Assembly (NCBI GenBank): GCA_902477645.1
Contig: CABSIA010000018.1
Coordinates: 1 to 30,395 of the forward strand
Direction: 5' to 3'
Length of the DNA stretch: 30,395 nt
Source of the DNA: an uncultured Prevotella sp.
GTDB lineage: Bacteria > Bacteroidota > Bacteroidia > Bacteroidales > Bacteroidaceae
Below are positions 8,206-16,228 of the stretch, in pieces. The notes under the pieces are model-generated. The model saw nothing but the letters and a program-made list of their open reading frames with translations. It did not search any database and had not been told where the DNA came from. Made by a program: the position numbers and the translations under genes. The number at the start of each line of letters is the position of its first letter. Within the stretch, counting starts at the first letter, position 1.

Positions 8206-9729
8206 TCATTCTATAATTCCCATTGCCTTCTTCATACTTGTGTTTGAAAGCACAACGTCAATCTCGGCGTCTATTTTTCTTGATTGCGCCTCAAGCCATG
8301 CGGTTTGGGCTGCCATAACGTCTGTTGTGCTCATTACTCCTTCTTTAAACCCGATGTTCGCGCATCTCAGGTTTTCCTTTGCGCTGGCTATGTTTTTTAT
8401 TGCCATATTGAGGCGTTTGCCTGCCTCGCGGGCTTTAAACTCTGTTTGGCTCAGCTGTAGCTCGATTTTTTCCTGAGCATCGTCAAGTTCAAGTTGAGCT
8501 ATGTTTGTAGCCGCTTTTGATGCGTTAATCTTGTATCTGCCCTCAAACCACGACCATACGGGAACCTGTACCGTCATTCCTACATGGAATATGCCTGAGA
8601 ATTTGCGCTCAAATCCATTGTACAGGCAAGGATTTGATACCATGTAGCCGCCCATGGCAAGAACTTTCGGAAGATATGCGGACCTTATCATCCGTGAGTT
8701 CTCGGTGCTGAGGTCTATGGCGTTCTGAAGCATTTTCAGTTCCGGGCGGTTATTGAGCGCCATGTCGTAATCGGCGGCAATGGCCTTGTTGTTGCCTGAT
8801 ATGTTGTCGTTTTCCTCGTCGGCAAGAACAATGTTTTTCTTTATGTCGATGCCGCAAAGCTGACAAAGAAGCATGCGGGCAAGCGTAAGTCCGTCGTCGA
8901 CTTTCTGCTTGGTCATTTCCGCCTCGTTTACCTTTACCGCTACTTTCAGTCCGTCTGCTTTTGTCGCCACGCCTTGCTCTATCATCTTTTCTACGTCAGA
9001 GTGCAGTTTGTTCAGCAGCTCAAGATAGCTGTCGGCAAGTTTCTGTTTCTGGCGCAGCGACACTACCGTCCAATAAGCATGGTCGGTCTCATAGATTGTA
9101 GCCTGACGCTTGCTTTCCATTGTGTTTTCGGCAAGTTGCTCGCCGATTTTCGCCATTTTGTTGGCGGCGGTTATTGCACCGCCCATATAGATGGGCTGTG
9201 TGAGCAGAATGTCGGCTGTAAACAGGTTTCGTGTGTCGGTGTCGAAGGCGTCGCGGATATGTTGTCCCACCTGGTTTAGTGCAGACGACATTGATGAGCC
9301 TGTCTGCTGCAGAATGTTTCCGAAAACCTGTGCCTGGTCGCCGCTTATCATGCCTTGCTGGACGAGCTGGGTGATGATGGCGTTTGAGCTGCTGCCCAGT
9401 TGTCCGCCGACTGTGGTGCCAAGGTTGCTCAAGGCGTTCTTGTCGTCTTTGTTGAGAATTGAGATTTCTCTTGATGTAAACTGGTACATGCCGTTGGCAC
9501 TGACTTTTGGGAGGTGTTTTGTGCGGACGGCCTTTCTGGTGTTTCTGGCAACATCACGGCTCAGGTTTGATATGTTCAGCTGCTTGTTGTTGCGCAAGGC
9601 AAGAGCCCTGCAGCTGTCGAGACCGAGCACCGACTGTGCGCTGGCCGGCAGCAGGCAGCAGACCATCAGGTATAGTGCCGTGGCAATGCCGCGTCCCTGT
9701 GATGTCAGGTGTTTTTGCCGTTTGTCCAT
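8206..9729 (-). CDS. TolC-family outer-membrane efflux protein
   Basis: A 507-aa protein with a signal peptide (about 1-32, hydrophobic core ALYLMVCCLLPASAQ) and the repeated helical architecture of the OEP family: LDSCRALALRNNKQLNISNLSRDVARNTRKA in the first half and the matching LNNRPELKMLQNAIDLSTENSRMIRSAYLPKV in the second. It would form the trimeric outer-membrane exit channel for the HlyD/ABC-2 exporter encoded just downstream. It follows the coiled-coil membrane protein by only 2 nt. The loop at residues about 90-150 (Gln, Ser and Asn rich, LGSSSNAIITQLVQQG) is longer than in many TolC proteins. Transport specificity is not visible. Confidence 0.9.
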   Translation of the reverse strand: MDKRQKHLTSQGRGIATALYLMVCCLLPASAQSVLGLDSCRALALRNNKQLNISNLSRDVARNTRKAVRTKHLPKVSANGMYQFTSREISILNKDDKNALSNLGTTVGGQLGSSSNAIITQLVQQGMISGDQAQVFGNILQQTGSSMSSALNQVGQHIRDAFDTDTRNLFTADILLTQPIYMGGAITAANKMAKIGEQLAENTMESKRQATIYETDHAYWTVVSLRQKQKLADSYLELLNKLHSDVEKMIEQGVATKADGLKVAVKVNEAEMTKQKVDDGLTLARMLLCQLCGIDIKKNIVLADEENDNISGNNKAIAADYDMALNNRPELKMLQNAIDLSTENSRMIRSAYLPKVLAMGGYMVSNPCLYNGFERKFSGIFHVGMTVQVPVWSWFEGRYKINASKAATNIAQLELDDAQEKIELQLSQTEFKAREAGKRLNMAIKNIASAKENLRCANIGFKEGVMSTTDVMAAQTAWLEAQSRKIDAEIDVVLSNTSMKKAMGIIE

Positions 9730-9731
9730 TT

Positions 9732-10601
9732 TTATAGTTTTACGTTTTTGCTGCCAATCATATTTCCGTCGGCAAATATGCTGATTTTGTATGTTCCCTC
9801 AACCATGGCCTGGTTGATGTTCCAATATAGAGTCATCGGGATTTCGTCTCCTGTATATTCGATGGTCTTCTTCATCGAGCACTCCAGGTTGCGGTTCTCG
9901 TAGCTGAAGGTGCCTCCGCCGCTAAGGGTTGCTCCGGTAGGAGTGGTTATGCGCACGTAGATGGTCTTCATTCCGCTTGGTGCTGTGACGTTCTTGGCTA
10001 TCGAGAAGCTTACCTGCAGGGTTTTTGCCTTTTTGAGTTTCTCGGTGTTTTTAGAGCGTTTGTCTTTCATGGTCATTGAGATGCCGATGGCGTCGAGCTG
10101 GGCGGCAATGGCGACTTTCTCTGAGAGAGAGGCCTTCTCTGTGCTCAGACCCTCAATCTGGTGGGTTGCTGCCTCGTATTGTCCTTTAATGCGGTTGTTC
10201 TCTTCCGTAAGGTTCTGGTTCAGGCGGTTCAAAGAGTCTATCTCCAACACATAGCTGCGCAAAACGGCGCGGACTGTAGCGAGTTCCTTTTTCAGGCGTG
10301 ATATCTCTCGCGCGTCATTGGATTTTGTTCTTCTCAGCTCTTCGAGCAGCTGCTGTGTCTTTTCCTGCTCGGCGGTGAGCTGGGCTACGATTGAGTCGTT
10401 GTTTATCTGTGTTTTCATCTCGCTGTACTGCATGGCAAACTGCTGGTATTCGTTTTCCATCTCGCGCTTGTCCATTTCCGCAAGTTCCTGCATGGCCTTG
10501 TTTTCCTGTTTTTGTTTGTTGAGGCTGATAGTCAGGTAAACAACTCCGGCGATAAGCAGAGTGCCGGCTACGATGTTGATGATAAGAATTTTCTTGTTCA
10601 T
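9732..10601 (-). CDS. membrane-anchored coiled-coil protein of unknown function
   Basis: A 289-aa protein. Residues 5-25 form one N-terminal membrane helix, residues about 28-160 are a charged heptad-rich coiled coil (KQKQENKAMQELAEMDKREME..., TAEQEKTQQLLEELRR, LNQNLTEENNRIKG), and the C-terminal 120 residues look beta-rich (KTIYVRITTPTGATLSGGG, GTYKISIFADGNMIGS), probably periplasmic. No specific family is recognised with confidence. It is the first gene of the minus-strand block and lies 2 nt before the TolC gene, so it may assemble with, or brace, the tripartite exporter across the periplasm (inference from context). Similar membrane/coiled-coil proteins are common as hypotheticals in Bacteroidales. 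Confidence 0.75.
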   Translation of the reverse strand: MNKKILIINIVAGTLLIAGVVYLTISLNKQKQENKAMQELAEMDKREMENEYQQFAMQYSEMKTQINNDSIVAQLTAEQEKTQQLLEELRRTKSNDAREISRLKKELATVRAVLRSYVLEIDSLNRLNQNLTEENNRIKGQYEAATHQIEGLSTEKASLSEKVAIAAQLDAIGISMTMKDKRSKNTEKLKKAKTLQVSFSIAKNVTAPSGMKTIYVRITTPTGATLSGGGTFSYENRNLECSMKKTIEYTGDEIPMTLYWNINQAMVEGTYKISIFADGNMIGSKNVKL

Positions 10602-10766
10602 ATTGTTTATAGTCTTTTTTCTTTCTGTTTATAATATTTTGTTTTTGACCCTGCAAAATTATGTTTTTTATCTTAATTGGCAAAGTTTTTAGCTTTTTGA
10701 AGTCTTTAATATATTAAATTTTTGCATTTTTATGGAAAAAAGGAACAAAATTAAAGATTATTTTCG

Positions 10767-10774
10767 TACATTTG
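10767..10774 (+). promoter_or_regulatory. candidate Bacteroidales -7 box (TACATTTG)
   Basis: TACATTTG matches the TAnnTTTG consensus and would place the transcript start near 10780, just before the ATG at 10801. No clear TTTG -33 box is seen at the expected distance. A poorer alternative is TTTTTG near 10694-10699 with TAAATTTTTG ending at 10724, upstream of the ATG at 10732. Confidence 0.35.
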
Positions 10775-10800
10775 AGGCGACTTTTGAACAACAGCTTTTT

Positions 10801-11019
10801 ATGGGTAAGCGAAATGCTATATATTCCATTTACAGATTTTATGCCGACGGTTTCCGCAACATGACTGTCGGCAAGACGCTGTGGGCTGTAATCATAATCA
10901 AGCTGATTATAATATTTTTTGTGATAAAGCTGTTCTTTTTCCACGACTACATAGGCGAGAATGCAGGGAAAGGAAACGAGGCGGCATTTGTCTCGGAAGA
11001 GCTGATGAGACGGCAATAG
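10801..11019 (+). CDS. DUF4492 small membrane protein upstream of cydAB
   Basis: A 72-aa protein from the ATG at 10801, with IYSIYRFYADGFRNMTVGKTLW followed by one strongly hydrophobic helix (AVIIIKLIIIFFVIKLFFF) and a polar tail. This pattern is that of DUF4492, which in Bacteroidetes is repeatedly found directly before cytochrome bd oxidase genes. An in-frame ATG at 10732 would add 23 residues (MEKRNKIKDYFRTFEATFEQQLF), but the family length and the TACATTTG box at 10767 favour the shorter start. cydA begins 48 nt downstream. By position and one-helix topology it may be an accessory subunit or assembly factor of the oxidase, analogous to the unrelated CydX; that role is inference. Confidence 0.75.
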   Translation: MGKRNAIYSIYRFYADGFRNMTVGKTLWAVIIIKLIIIFFVIKLFFFHDYIGENAGKGNEAAFVSEELMRRQ

Positions 11020-11067
11020 GAATTTGTGGCTTAGAGAATTATTAACCAAACAATAAAATTAAAAAAA

Positions 11068-12624
11068 ATGACGCACAATCTGCTTTTAGACATTACCACA
11101 GGCACTATCGACTGGTCAAGGGCACAGTTCGCGCTCACGGCCATCTACCACTGGCTGTTTGTGCCGTTGACGTTGGGTCTGGCTTTGGTAATGGGAATTG
11201 TTGAGACATGTTATTATCGCACGAAGAAAAGGTTTTGGAAAGATGCCGCCAAGTTTTGGCAACGCCTTTTCGGAGTAAACTTCGCCATGGGTGTGGCGAC
11301 GGGAATTATCCTTGAGTTTGAGTTCGGCACCAACTGGAGCAACTACTCTTGGTTTGTCGGCGACATATTCGGAGCGCCGCTTGCCATAGAGGGAATTGTG
11401 GCTTTCTTTATGGAGTCAACGTTTGTCGCCGTGATGTTCTTCGGGTGGAACAAGGTCTCGGCAGGCTTCCATCTTGCGTCAACATGGCTCACAGGGCTTG
11501 GCGCGACAGTCTCTGCCTGGTGGATTTTGGTGGCAAACGCATGGATGCAGTATCCTGTAGGATGCGAGTTCAATGCCGACACAATGCGCAACGAGATGGT
11601 GTCGTTTGCCGATGTCGCCCTCTCGCCGTTTGCCGTTGATAAGTTTTTCCATACAGTTACCTCGGCGTGGATAGTGGGCGCGGTGTTTACGGTGGCTGTC
11701 TGCTGCTGGTATCTGTATAAGGGGCGCGAGCGGAAACTTGCTGTTGAGAGTATGAAAATTGGAACCGTCGTGGGAATTGTTGCCACATTGCTTGCCGCAT
11801 TCACGGGCGACAACTCTGCATACAAGGTCTCTCAGGTGCAGCCAATGAAGCTTGCCGCAATGGAGGCATTATATAAAGGTGGAACAGATCAGGGACTTAC
11901 TGCCGTGGCATGGGTAAATCCGTTCGGGCAGCCCGACTACATGAGCGCGCAGGAGCCGCCTTACCGTTTGGCGCTGCCTTATGGCCTGTCGGTGTTGGCA
12001 ACACGTGACATTCACGGATACGTACCTGGCATACAGGATATTATAAACGGCTACACACGTCCTGACGGAACAAGGGAGCTGTCGGTTGAGGAGAAGATGA
12101 GGCGCGGACGCACTGCCGTATATGCGCTGATGTCGTACCGTAACGCTAAGAAGGCAAAGGCCGAGGAAACCGCACAGCAGCATCTTAAGGCTCTTAAGGA
12201 GAACATGCCTTATTTCGGCTACGGCTATGTAAAGTCTGCCGATCAGGTCGTGCCCTCTATTCCTTTATGTTTCTGGTCGTTCCGCATAATGGTTGGTGTA
12301 GGCTGTCTGCTCATTCTTTTCTTCCTTGTCGGCGGCCATCTTGTCTGGCGGCGTGATATCTCTAAATACAGATGGTTCCATCTTGTGGCTATAGCCATGG
12401 TTCCGTTGGCATACATAGCCAGTGAGAGCGGATGGATAGTGGCAGAGATGGGACGCCAGCCATGGACCATTCAGGACATGCTGCCTACGTGGGCTGCCGT
12501 GTCGGATATCAGCTCCGGCAGCGTGGCTCTTACATTCTTCATCTTCCTCGCACTCTTCACAACTCTGCTCGCTGTGGAAATATCCATCATGCTGAAGCAG
12601 ATAAACAGGGGAATGGCAGAATAA
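11068..12624 (+). CDS. cydA: cytochrome bd quinol oxidase subunit I
   Basis: A 518-aa polytopic inner-membrane protein. The haem ligands are identifiable: His28 (AIYHWLF, equivalent to E. coli His19), His195 (FFHTVTSAWIVG, His186) and Met408 (FRIMVGVG, Met393). The conserved acidic pair is Glu108 and Glu116 in APLAIEGIVAFFMESTF. The quinol-binding Q-loop begins at QPMKLAAME (about 258-266) and the GRQPW motif is at 462-466. It oxidises quinol and reduces O2 to water without pumping protons, giving microaerobic respiration and oxygen scavenging to an otherwise anaerobic organism. It forms a unit with the DUF4492 gene 48 nt before and cydB 26 nt after. The Q-loop is of the moderately long type with a KAKAEETAQQ charged stretch. 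Confidence 0.97.
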   Translation: MTHNLLLDITTGTIDWSRAQFALTAIYHWLFVPLTLGLALVMGIVETCYYRTKKRFWKDAAKFWQRLFGVNFAMGVATGIILEFEFGTNWSNYSWFVGDIFGAPLAIEGIVAFFMESTFVAVMFFGWNKVSAGFHLASTWLTGLGATVSAWWILVANAWMQYPVGCEFNADTMRNEMVSFADVALSPFAVDKFFHTVTSAWIVGAVFTVAVCCWYLYKGRERKLAVESMKIGTVVGIVATLLAAFTGDNSAYKVSQVQPMKLAAMEALYKGGTDQGLTAVAWVNPFGQPDYMSAQEPPYRLALPYGLSVLATRDIHGYVPGIQDIINGYTRPDGTRELSVEEKMRRGRTAVYALMSYRNAKKAKAEETAQQHLKALKENMPYFGYGYVKSADQVVPSIPLCFWSFRIMVGVGCLLILFFLVGGHLVWRRDISKYRWFHLVAIAMVPLAYIASESGWIVAEMGRQPWTIQDMLPTWAAVSDISSGSVALTFFIFLALFTTLLAVEISIMLKQINRGMAE

Positions 12625-12650
12625 TTAATAACTAAAAATTAATAATTAAC

Positions 12651-13793
12651 ATGACATACTCATTCTTGCAACATTACTGGTGGTTCCTTGTCTCGCTTCT
12701 CGGAGCCTTGCTGGTGTTCCTGATGTTCGTTCAGGGCGCCAACTCTATGATATTCTCTCTGGGCAGAAATGCCGACGAGCGCCGTTTGCTTATAAACTCA
12801 ACGGGGCGCAAGTGGGAGTTTACGTTCACCACGCTCGTCACCTTTGGCGGCGCATTCTTCGCATCGTTCCCTTTGTTCTACAGCACAAGTTTTGGCGGCG
12901 CATATTGGCTGTGGATGATTATACTGTTCTCGTTCGTCATGCAGGCTGTCAGCTATGAGTTTCAGAACAAGCTCGGCAACTTGCTCGGAGCCAGGACTTT
13001 CCAGGTAATGCTGGTCATAAATGGCGTTGTTGGCCCGATGCTTCTCGGCGGCGCTGTGGCGACATTCTTCAACGGCTCGAACTTCATTGTCGACAAAATG
13101 AACATAACCGTTTTCTCGCAGCCTGTCATCAGCCATTGGGCTAACGCGTCGTGCGGACTCGACGCCCTTCTCGACCCATGGAACCTTGTTCTCGCCGCCG
13201 CCGTGGGATTTCTCGCCCGTGTGCTGGGAATTCTCTACATTATGAACAACGTAAACGATGAGAACATCCGTTGCCGCGGCTCTGTGAGGCTGATTGGCGA
13301 GAGCGCGCTTTTCCTCGTTTTCTTCCTCGCTTTTCTCATCCGCACATTGCTCAAAGACGGCTATGCGTATAATCCCGAAACAGGTGAGATATTTATGGAG
13401 CCGCAGAAATATCTCCATAATCTTCTCGATATGTGGTATGTTGCCGTGGCAATGCTTGCCGGAGTAGTGCTGGTGCTTTATGGCATCATCCGCACAGTTG
13501 TCAGCAAGACATATATCGGCGGAATATGGCCTGCCGGCATAGGCGTTGTTTTGGTTGTTTTGTCGCTGCTGCTTTGCGCCGGCTGGAACAACACAGCCTA
13601 TTATCCGTCGAATGCCGACTTGCAAAGCTCGCTGACAATAGCCAACAGCTGCAGCAGCCTCTTCACCCTCCGCACCATGGCTATAGTCTCGTTGCTCATC
13701 CCGTTTGTGCTCGCATACATAGTCTGCGCTTGGAGGGCTATAGACAAGAAGAAAATAGACCTCGACGAGATTAGGCACGGCGAGGCATATTAA
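12651..13793 (+). CDS. cydB: cytochrome bd quinol oxidase subunit II
   Basis: A 380-aa membrane protein with about eight to nine helices. The N-terminal segment WWFLVSLLGALLVFLMFVQGAN and the WEFTFTTLVTFGGAFFASFPLFYS region are characteristic of CydB; the usual Trp-Glu before the third helix is present (RKWEFTFTT). It stabilises the haem-binding subunit CydA and completes the heterodimer. It starts 26 nt after cydA and ends just before a striking nested inverted repeat (13800-13892), which probably terminates or processes the transcript. Confidence 0.95.
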   Translation: MTYSFLQHYWWFLVSLLGALLVFLMFVQGANSMIFSLGRNADERRLLINSTGRKWEFTFTTLVTFGGAFFASFPLFYSTSFGGAYWLWMIILFSFVMQAVSYEFQNKLGNLLGARTFQVMLVINGVVGPMLLGGAVATFFNGSNFIVDKMNITVFSQPVISHWANASCGLDALLDPWNLVLAAAVGFLARVLGILYIMNNVNDENIRCRGSVRLIGESALFLVFFLAFLIRTLLKDGYAYNPETGEIFMEPQKYLHNLLDMWYVAVAMLAGVVLVLYGIIRTVVSKTYIGGIWPAGIGVVLVVLSLLLCAGWNNTAYYPSNADLQSSLTIANSCSSLFTLRTMAIVSLLIPFVLAYIVCAWRAIDKKKIDLDEIRHGEAY

Positions 13794-13799
13794 GCAAAA

Positions 13800-13892
13800 T
13801 GTAGGGCCGCTATGTATAGCGGCCGCAACCGGCAAGAGTAATAATTTCAATTTGCCGGTTTGCTTGCGGCCGCTATACATAGCGGCCCTACA
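13800..13892. repeat. nested inverted repeat (two palindromes inside a 93-nt hairpin)
   Basis: The left arm (13800-13835) and right arm (13852-13892) are inverted copies: 27 bp perfect, then a 5-nt insertion (AGCAA-like) in the right arm, then 9 more matching bases. Each arm also contains the self-complementary unit GGCCGCTATGTATAGCGGCC or its counterpart (8-bp stem, 4-nt loop) and a NotI-type GCGGCCGC. It is far more GC-rich than the flanks and has no T-run, so it is not a standard terminator. Confidence 0.85.
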
Positions 13893-13912
13893 TCCTGATA
13901 AATAAATGAACA

Positions 13913-14599
13913 ATGAGAAAAATCCTATTTCTTGCCATGGCTGCATTATTGTCGCCATTGGCAGTCTTTGCTCAACAAGACACAATTCAGCACGAAGTGC
14001 TCCTCGAGACCGACAAGGGAAACATACGTGTCGCACTCTACAACGAGACACCCAGGCACCGTGACAACTTTCTTAAACTCGTAAAAGAGGGTTTCTACGA
14101 CGGACTGCTTTTCCACCGTGTCATAGCCGACTTTATGATACAGGCGGGTGACTCCGCGTCGCGCCATGCCAAGCCGGGTGACTATCTTGGCGAGGGCGGC
14201 CCAGACTATACTGTGCCAGCCGAGATAGTGTTCCCTAAATATTTTCATAAAAGGGGAGCCTTGGCCGCCGCACGTGAGGCCGATGCCGACAACCCCGAGA
14301 AAGCATCGTCTGCATCACAGTTCTATATAGTATACGGTACCAACTACAGCGAGTTGTCGCTGAACCGCATACAGGAGAGCATCGATGAGAAAACTGGCGG
14401 CACCGTGAAGATGACGGAAGAGATAAGGGACCATTACCGCAAATATGGCGGCGCGCCGCATCTCGACGGACAATATACCGTGTTTGGCGAGGTCGTAGAC
14501 GGCATTAAAGTTGTCAGAAACATCAACTATGTGCGTACCGACGATTATGCCCGCCCTATAGACGATGTGCGCATCATCAAGGCCACGGTGGTGAGATAA
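13913..14599 (+). CDS. secreted cyclophilin-type peptidyl-prolyl isomerase
   Basis: A 228-aa protein with a signal peptide (MRKILFLAMAALLSPLAVFAQQ, cleavage near residue 20). The cyclophilin core is clear: LETDKGNIRVALYNETPRHRDNF, FHRVIADFMIQAGD with catalytic Arg69, Phe74 and Gln77, then SSASQFYIVYG, and LDGQYTVFGEVVDGIKVV. It catalyses cis-trans isomerisation of prolyl bonds, here in the periplasm as a folding helper. An extra segment of about 40 residues (about 143-183, LSLNRIQESIDEKTGG... RDHYRKYGG) sits between the SQFYI and GQYTVFGE strands; such an insertion is common in Bacteroidetes cyclophilins. The start follows the nested inverted repeat after 20 nt. Confidence 0.93.
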   Translation: MRKILFLAMAALLSPLAVFAQQDTIQHEVLLETDKGNIRVALYNETPRHRDNFLKLVKEGFYDGLLFHRVIADFMIQAGDSASRHAKPGDYLGEGGPDYTVPAEIVFPKYFHKRGALAAAREADADNPEKASSASQFYIVYGTNYSELSLNRIQESIDEKTGGTVKMTEEIRDHYRKYGGAPHLDGQYTVFGEVVDGIKVVRNINYVRTDDYARPIDDVRIIKATVVR

Positions 14600-14731
14600 A
14601 CTCCCAGCAGAGCCGCTACATGTGCAGCGCACAATTATAAGATAAAAAGGAGAAACCGCATTACGGTATCTTCTGCTCCAAGCGCTCGTTTTGTAATTGC
14701 TGCGTACAATTATCATGGGAAAAAGACATTG

Positions 14732-14814
14732 TTCGTCCGAAAAAGTGTGCTATTGTGGCTATTATTCGTCCGAAAAAGTGTATCTTTGCAGCAGATATTC
14801 ATCCGAAAAAGTGT
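14732..14814 (+). repeat. three 17-bp direct repeats at exact 33-bp period
   Basis: TTCGTCCGAAAAAGTGT occurs at 14732-14748 and 14765-14781, and TTCATCCGAAAAAGTGT at 14798-14814. The start-to-start distance is 33 bp both times, about three helical turns. The two 16-nt spacers are dissimilar. The array sits immediately before the ATPase ATG (14819), with a TATCTTTG box abutting copy 2. Because 33 is divisible by three, the same frame reads F(V/I)RKSV three times. Confidence 0.85.
14781..14788 (+). promoter_or_regulatory. candidate -7 box for the ATPase gene
   Basis: TATCTTTG fits TAnnTTTG exactly, followed by C as often seen. Its first base is the last base of repeat copy 2, so copy 2 fills the -13 to -30 region and copy 3 would lie at about +3 to +20 of the transcript. 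No TTTG -33 box is apparent, as expected if an activator replaces it (inference). Confidence 0.45.
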
Positions 14815-14818
14815 AGAA

Positions 14819-16117
14819 ATGAAGAGAAAGGCATACGGAAAACTACTTGAATGGAAGGCATCGCCCTACCGTAAGCCTTTGATACTCAGAGGTGCAAGGC
14901 AAGTCGGCAAGACTTGGCTGATGAAGGAATTTGGCAAAAACGAATATAAAAGCGTTCTTTATGCCAACTTCGACCTTGACGAGAGATTGAGGGGGCTGTT
15001 CGACAAGGATTATGACATTGACAGAATACTGTTGGCTCTTCAGGCATTGACAGGTGTGAAAGTAAGGGCTGGCGAAACGTTGATTATCCTTGATGAAATA
15101 CAGGAAGTGAACCGCGGGCTGGGTGTCCTGAAGTATTTTTGCGAAAACGCCCCCGAGCATCATGTGATGGTTGCAGGCTCTCTGCTCGGAATAGCGCTGC
15201 ATCCCGGCACATCATTCCCCGTGGGCAAGGTCGATATGATAGATATTCATCCGTTGGACTATGAGGAATTTCTTTGGGCGATAGGCAATGAGCAGCTTTG
15301 CCGCCTGCTGTACAATCCCGACTGGCAATTGTTGTCGGCGCTGAAAGGCAAATACATCGAATATCTCCGGCAATATTATTATGTGGGCGGTATGCCCGAA
15401 GCTGTCAGTTGCTTTGTCAATGAGAGAGACCTTGCGATGGTGCGGAAAATACAGGAGGGCATTCTCACCGCATACACCAATGACATATCGAAACACGCTC
15501 CGCAGAGCGACGTGCAGCGGATAATGATGGTGATGAGATCCATACCGTCCCAACTGTCTAAGGAAAACAAGAAATTTGTCTATGGCGTGATGAAGAAAGG
15601 GGCAAGGGCTGCCGATTACGAACTGGCTATCCAGTGGCTGATGGACTGCGGCATATTATATAAGGTGCCCAGAGTGAAGAAAGTGGGACTGCCTCTGAAA
15701 TTCTATGAAGACATATCGGCATTCAAATTGTTCTTTCTCGACCTCGGGTTACTGGCGGCACTGAGCGAGGCTCCAGCCGAAATGATGCTGGTGGGCGACA
15801 ATATTTTTGAAGAGTTCAAGGGTATGTTTACAGAACAATATGTATTGCAGCAGATGGTTGCCCTCGACAACCTTCACATATATTACTGGAGCAACGAAAG
15901 AAGTGACGGCGAACTTGACTTTATTGTGCAACGTGAGTCAAAAATTATCCCTATAGAAGTGAAAGCGGAAGAGAATGTCAAGGCAAAGTCTTTGCGTGCC
16001 TTCATTAACAATAATCCTAATTTTAGGGGTATGCGCTTGTCTATGTCTGACTATCGTGATCAGGAATGGATGGAGAACTTTCCGCTTTATTCCATTTTGG
16101 GGATATTGGGGGCATAA
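14819..16117 (+). CDS. AAA-family ATPase with DUF4143 domain
   Basis: A 432-aa protein. The N-terminal AAA domain carries Walker A GARQVGKT at 25-32 and Walker B LIILDEIQE with Asp92/Glu93; the C-terminal half has the DUF4143 layout, including a nuclease-like core (ELDFIVQRESKIIPIEVKAE, a D-(E)xK pattern). This large family is widespread and highly duplicated in Bacteroidales and in archaea; its cellular job is unknown. The start at 14819 (MKRKAYGKLLEWK) matches the family N-terminus. The frame is open further up to an ATG at 14729, but those 30 residues are just the translated DNA repeats. It stands alone, flanked by non-coding regions, which fits an independently regulated or mobile single-gene unit. 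Confidence 0.88.
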   Translation: MKRKAYGKLLEWKASPYRKPLILRGARQVGKTWLMKEFGKNEYKSVLYANFDLDERLRGLFDKDYDIDRILLALQALTGVKVRAGETLIILDEIQEVNRGLGVLKYFCENAPEHHVMVAGSLLGIALHPGTSFPVGKVDMIDIHPLDYEEFLWAIGNEQLCRLLYNPDWQLLSALKGKYIEYLRQYYYVGGMPEAVSCFVNERDLAMVRKIQEGILTAYTNDISKHAPQSDVQRIMMVMRSIPSQLSKENKKFVYGVMKKGARAADYELAIQWLMDCGILYKVPRVKKVGLPLKFYEDISAFKLFFLDLGLLAALSEAPAEMMLVGDNIFEEFKGMFTEQYVLQQMVALDNLHIYYWSNERSDGELDFIVQRESKIIPIEVKAEENVKAKSLRAFINNNPNFRGMRLSMSDYRDQEWMENFPLYSILGILGA

Positions 16118-16228
16118 TGTTTTTTTATTAATCTGTGCCATCTGCTGCGTCTGTGAGACAAAAACGGCTCTGTAGAAAAATAGCAAGTGGTCCGCCATCT
16201 TAGTATCACTCCAAATTTCGGATAAGCT

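Noticed and set aside
12798..14051. 417-codon open frame on the minus strand opposite cydB and the cyclophilin gene
   Set aside because: It lies antisense to two well-identified genes and across the nested inverted repeat; composition is Cys/His/Arg/Ala rich with no recognisable domain, as expected of a shadow frame.
14729..14818. N-terminal extension (MFVRKSV... three times) of the ATPase
   Set aside because: The peptide repeats are a by-product of the 33-bp DNA repeat array; the family N-terminus begins at MKRKAYGKLLEWK (14819) and a promoter box lies inside the extension.
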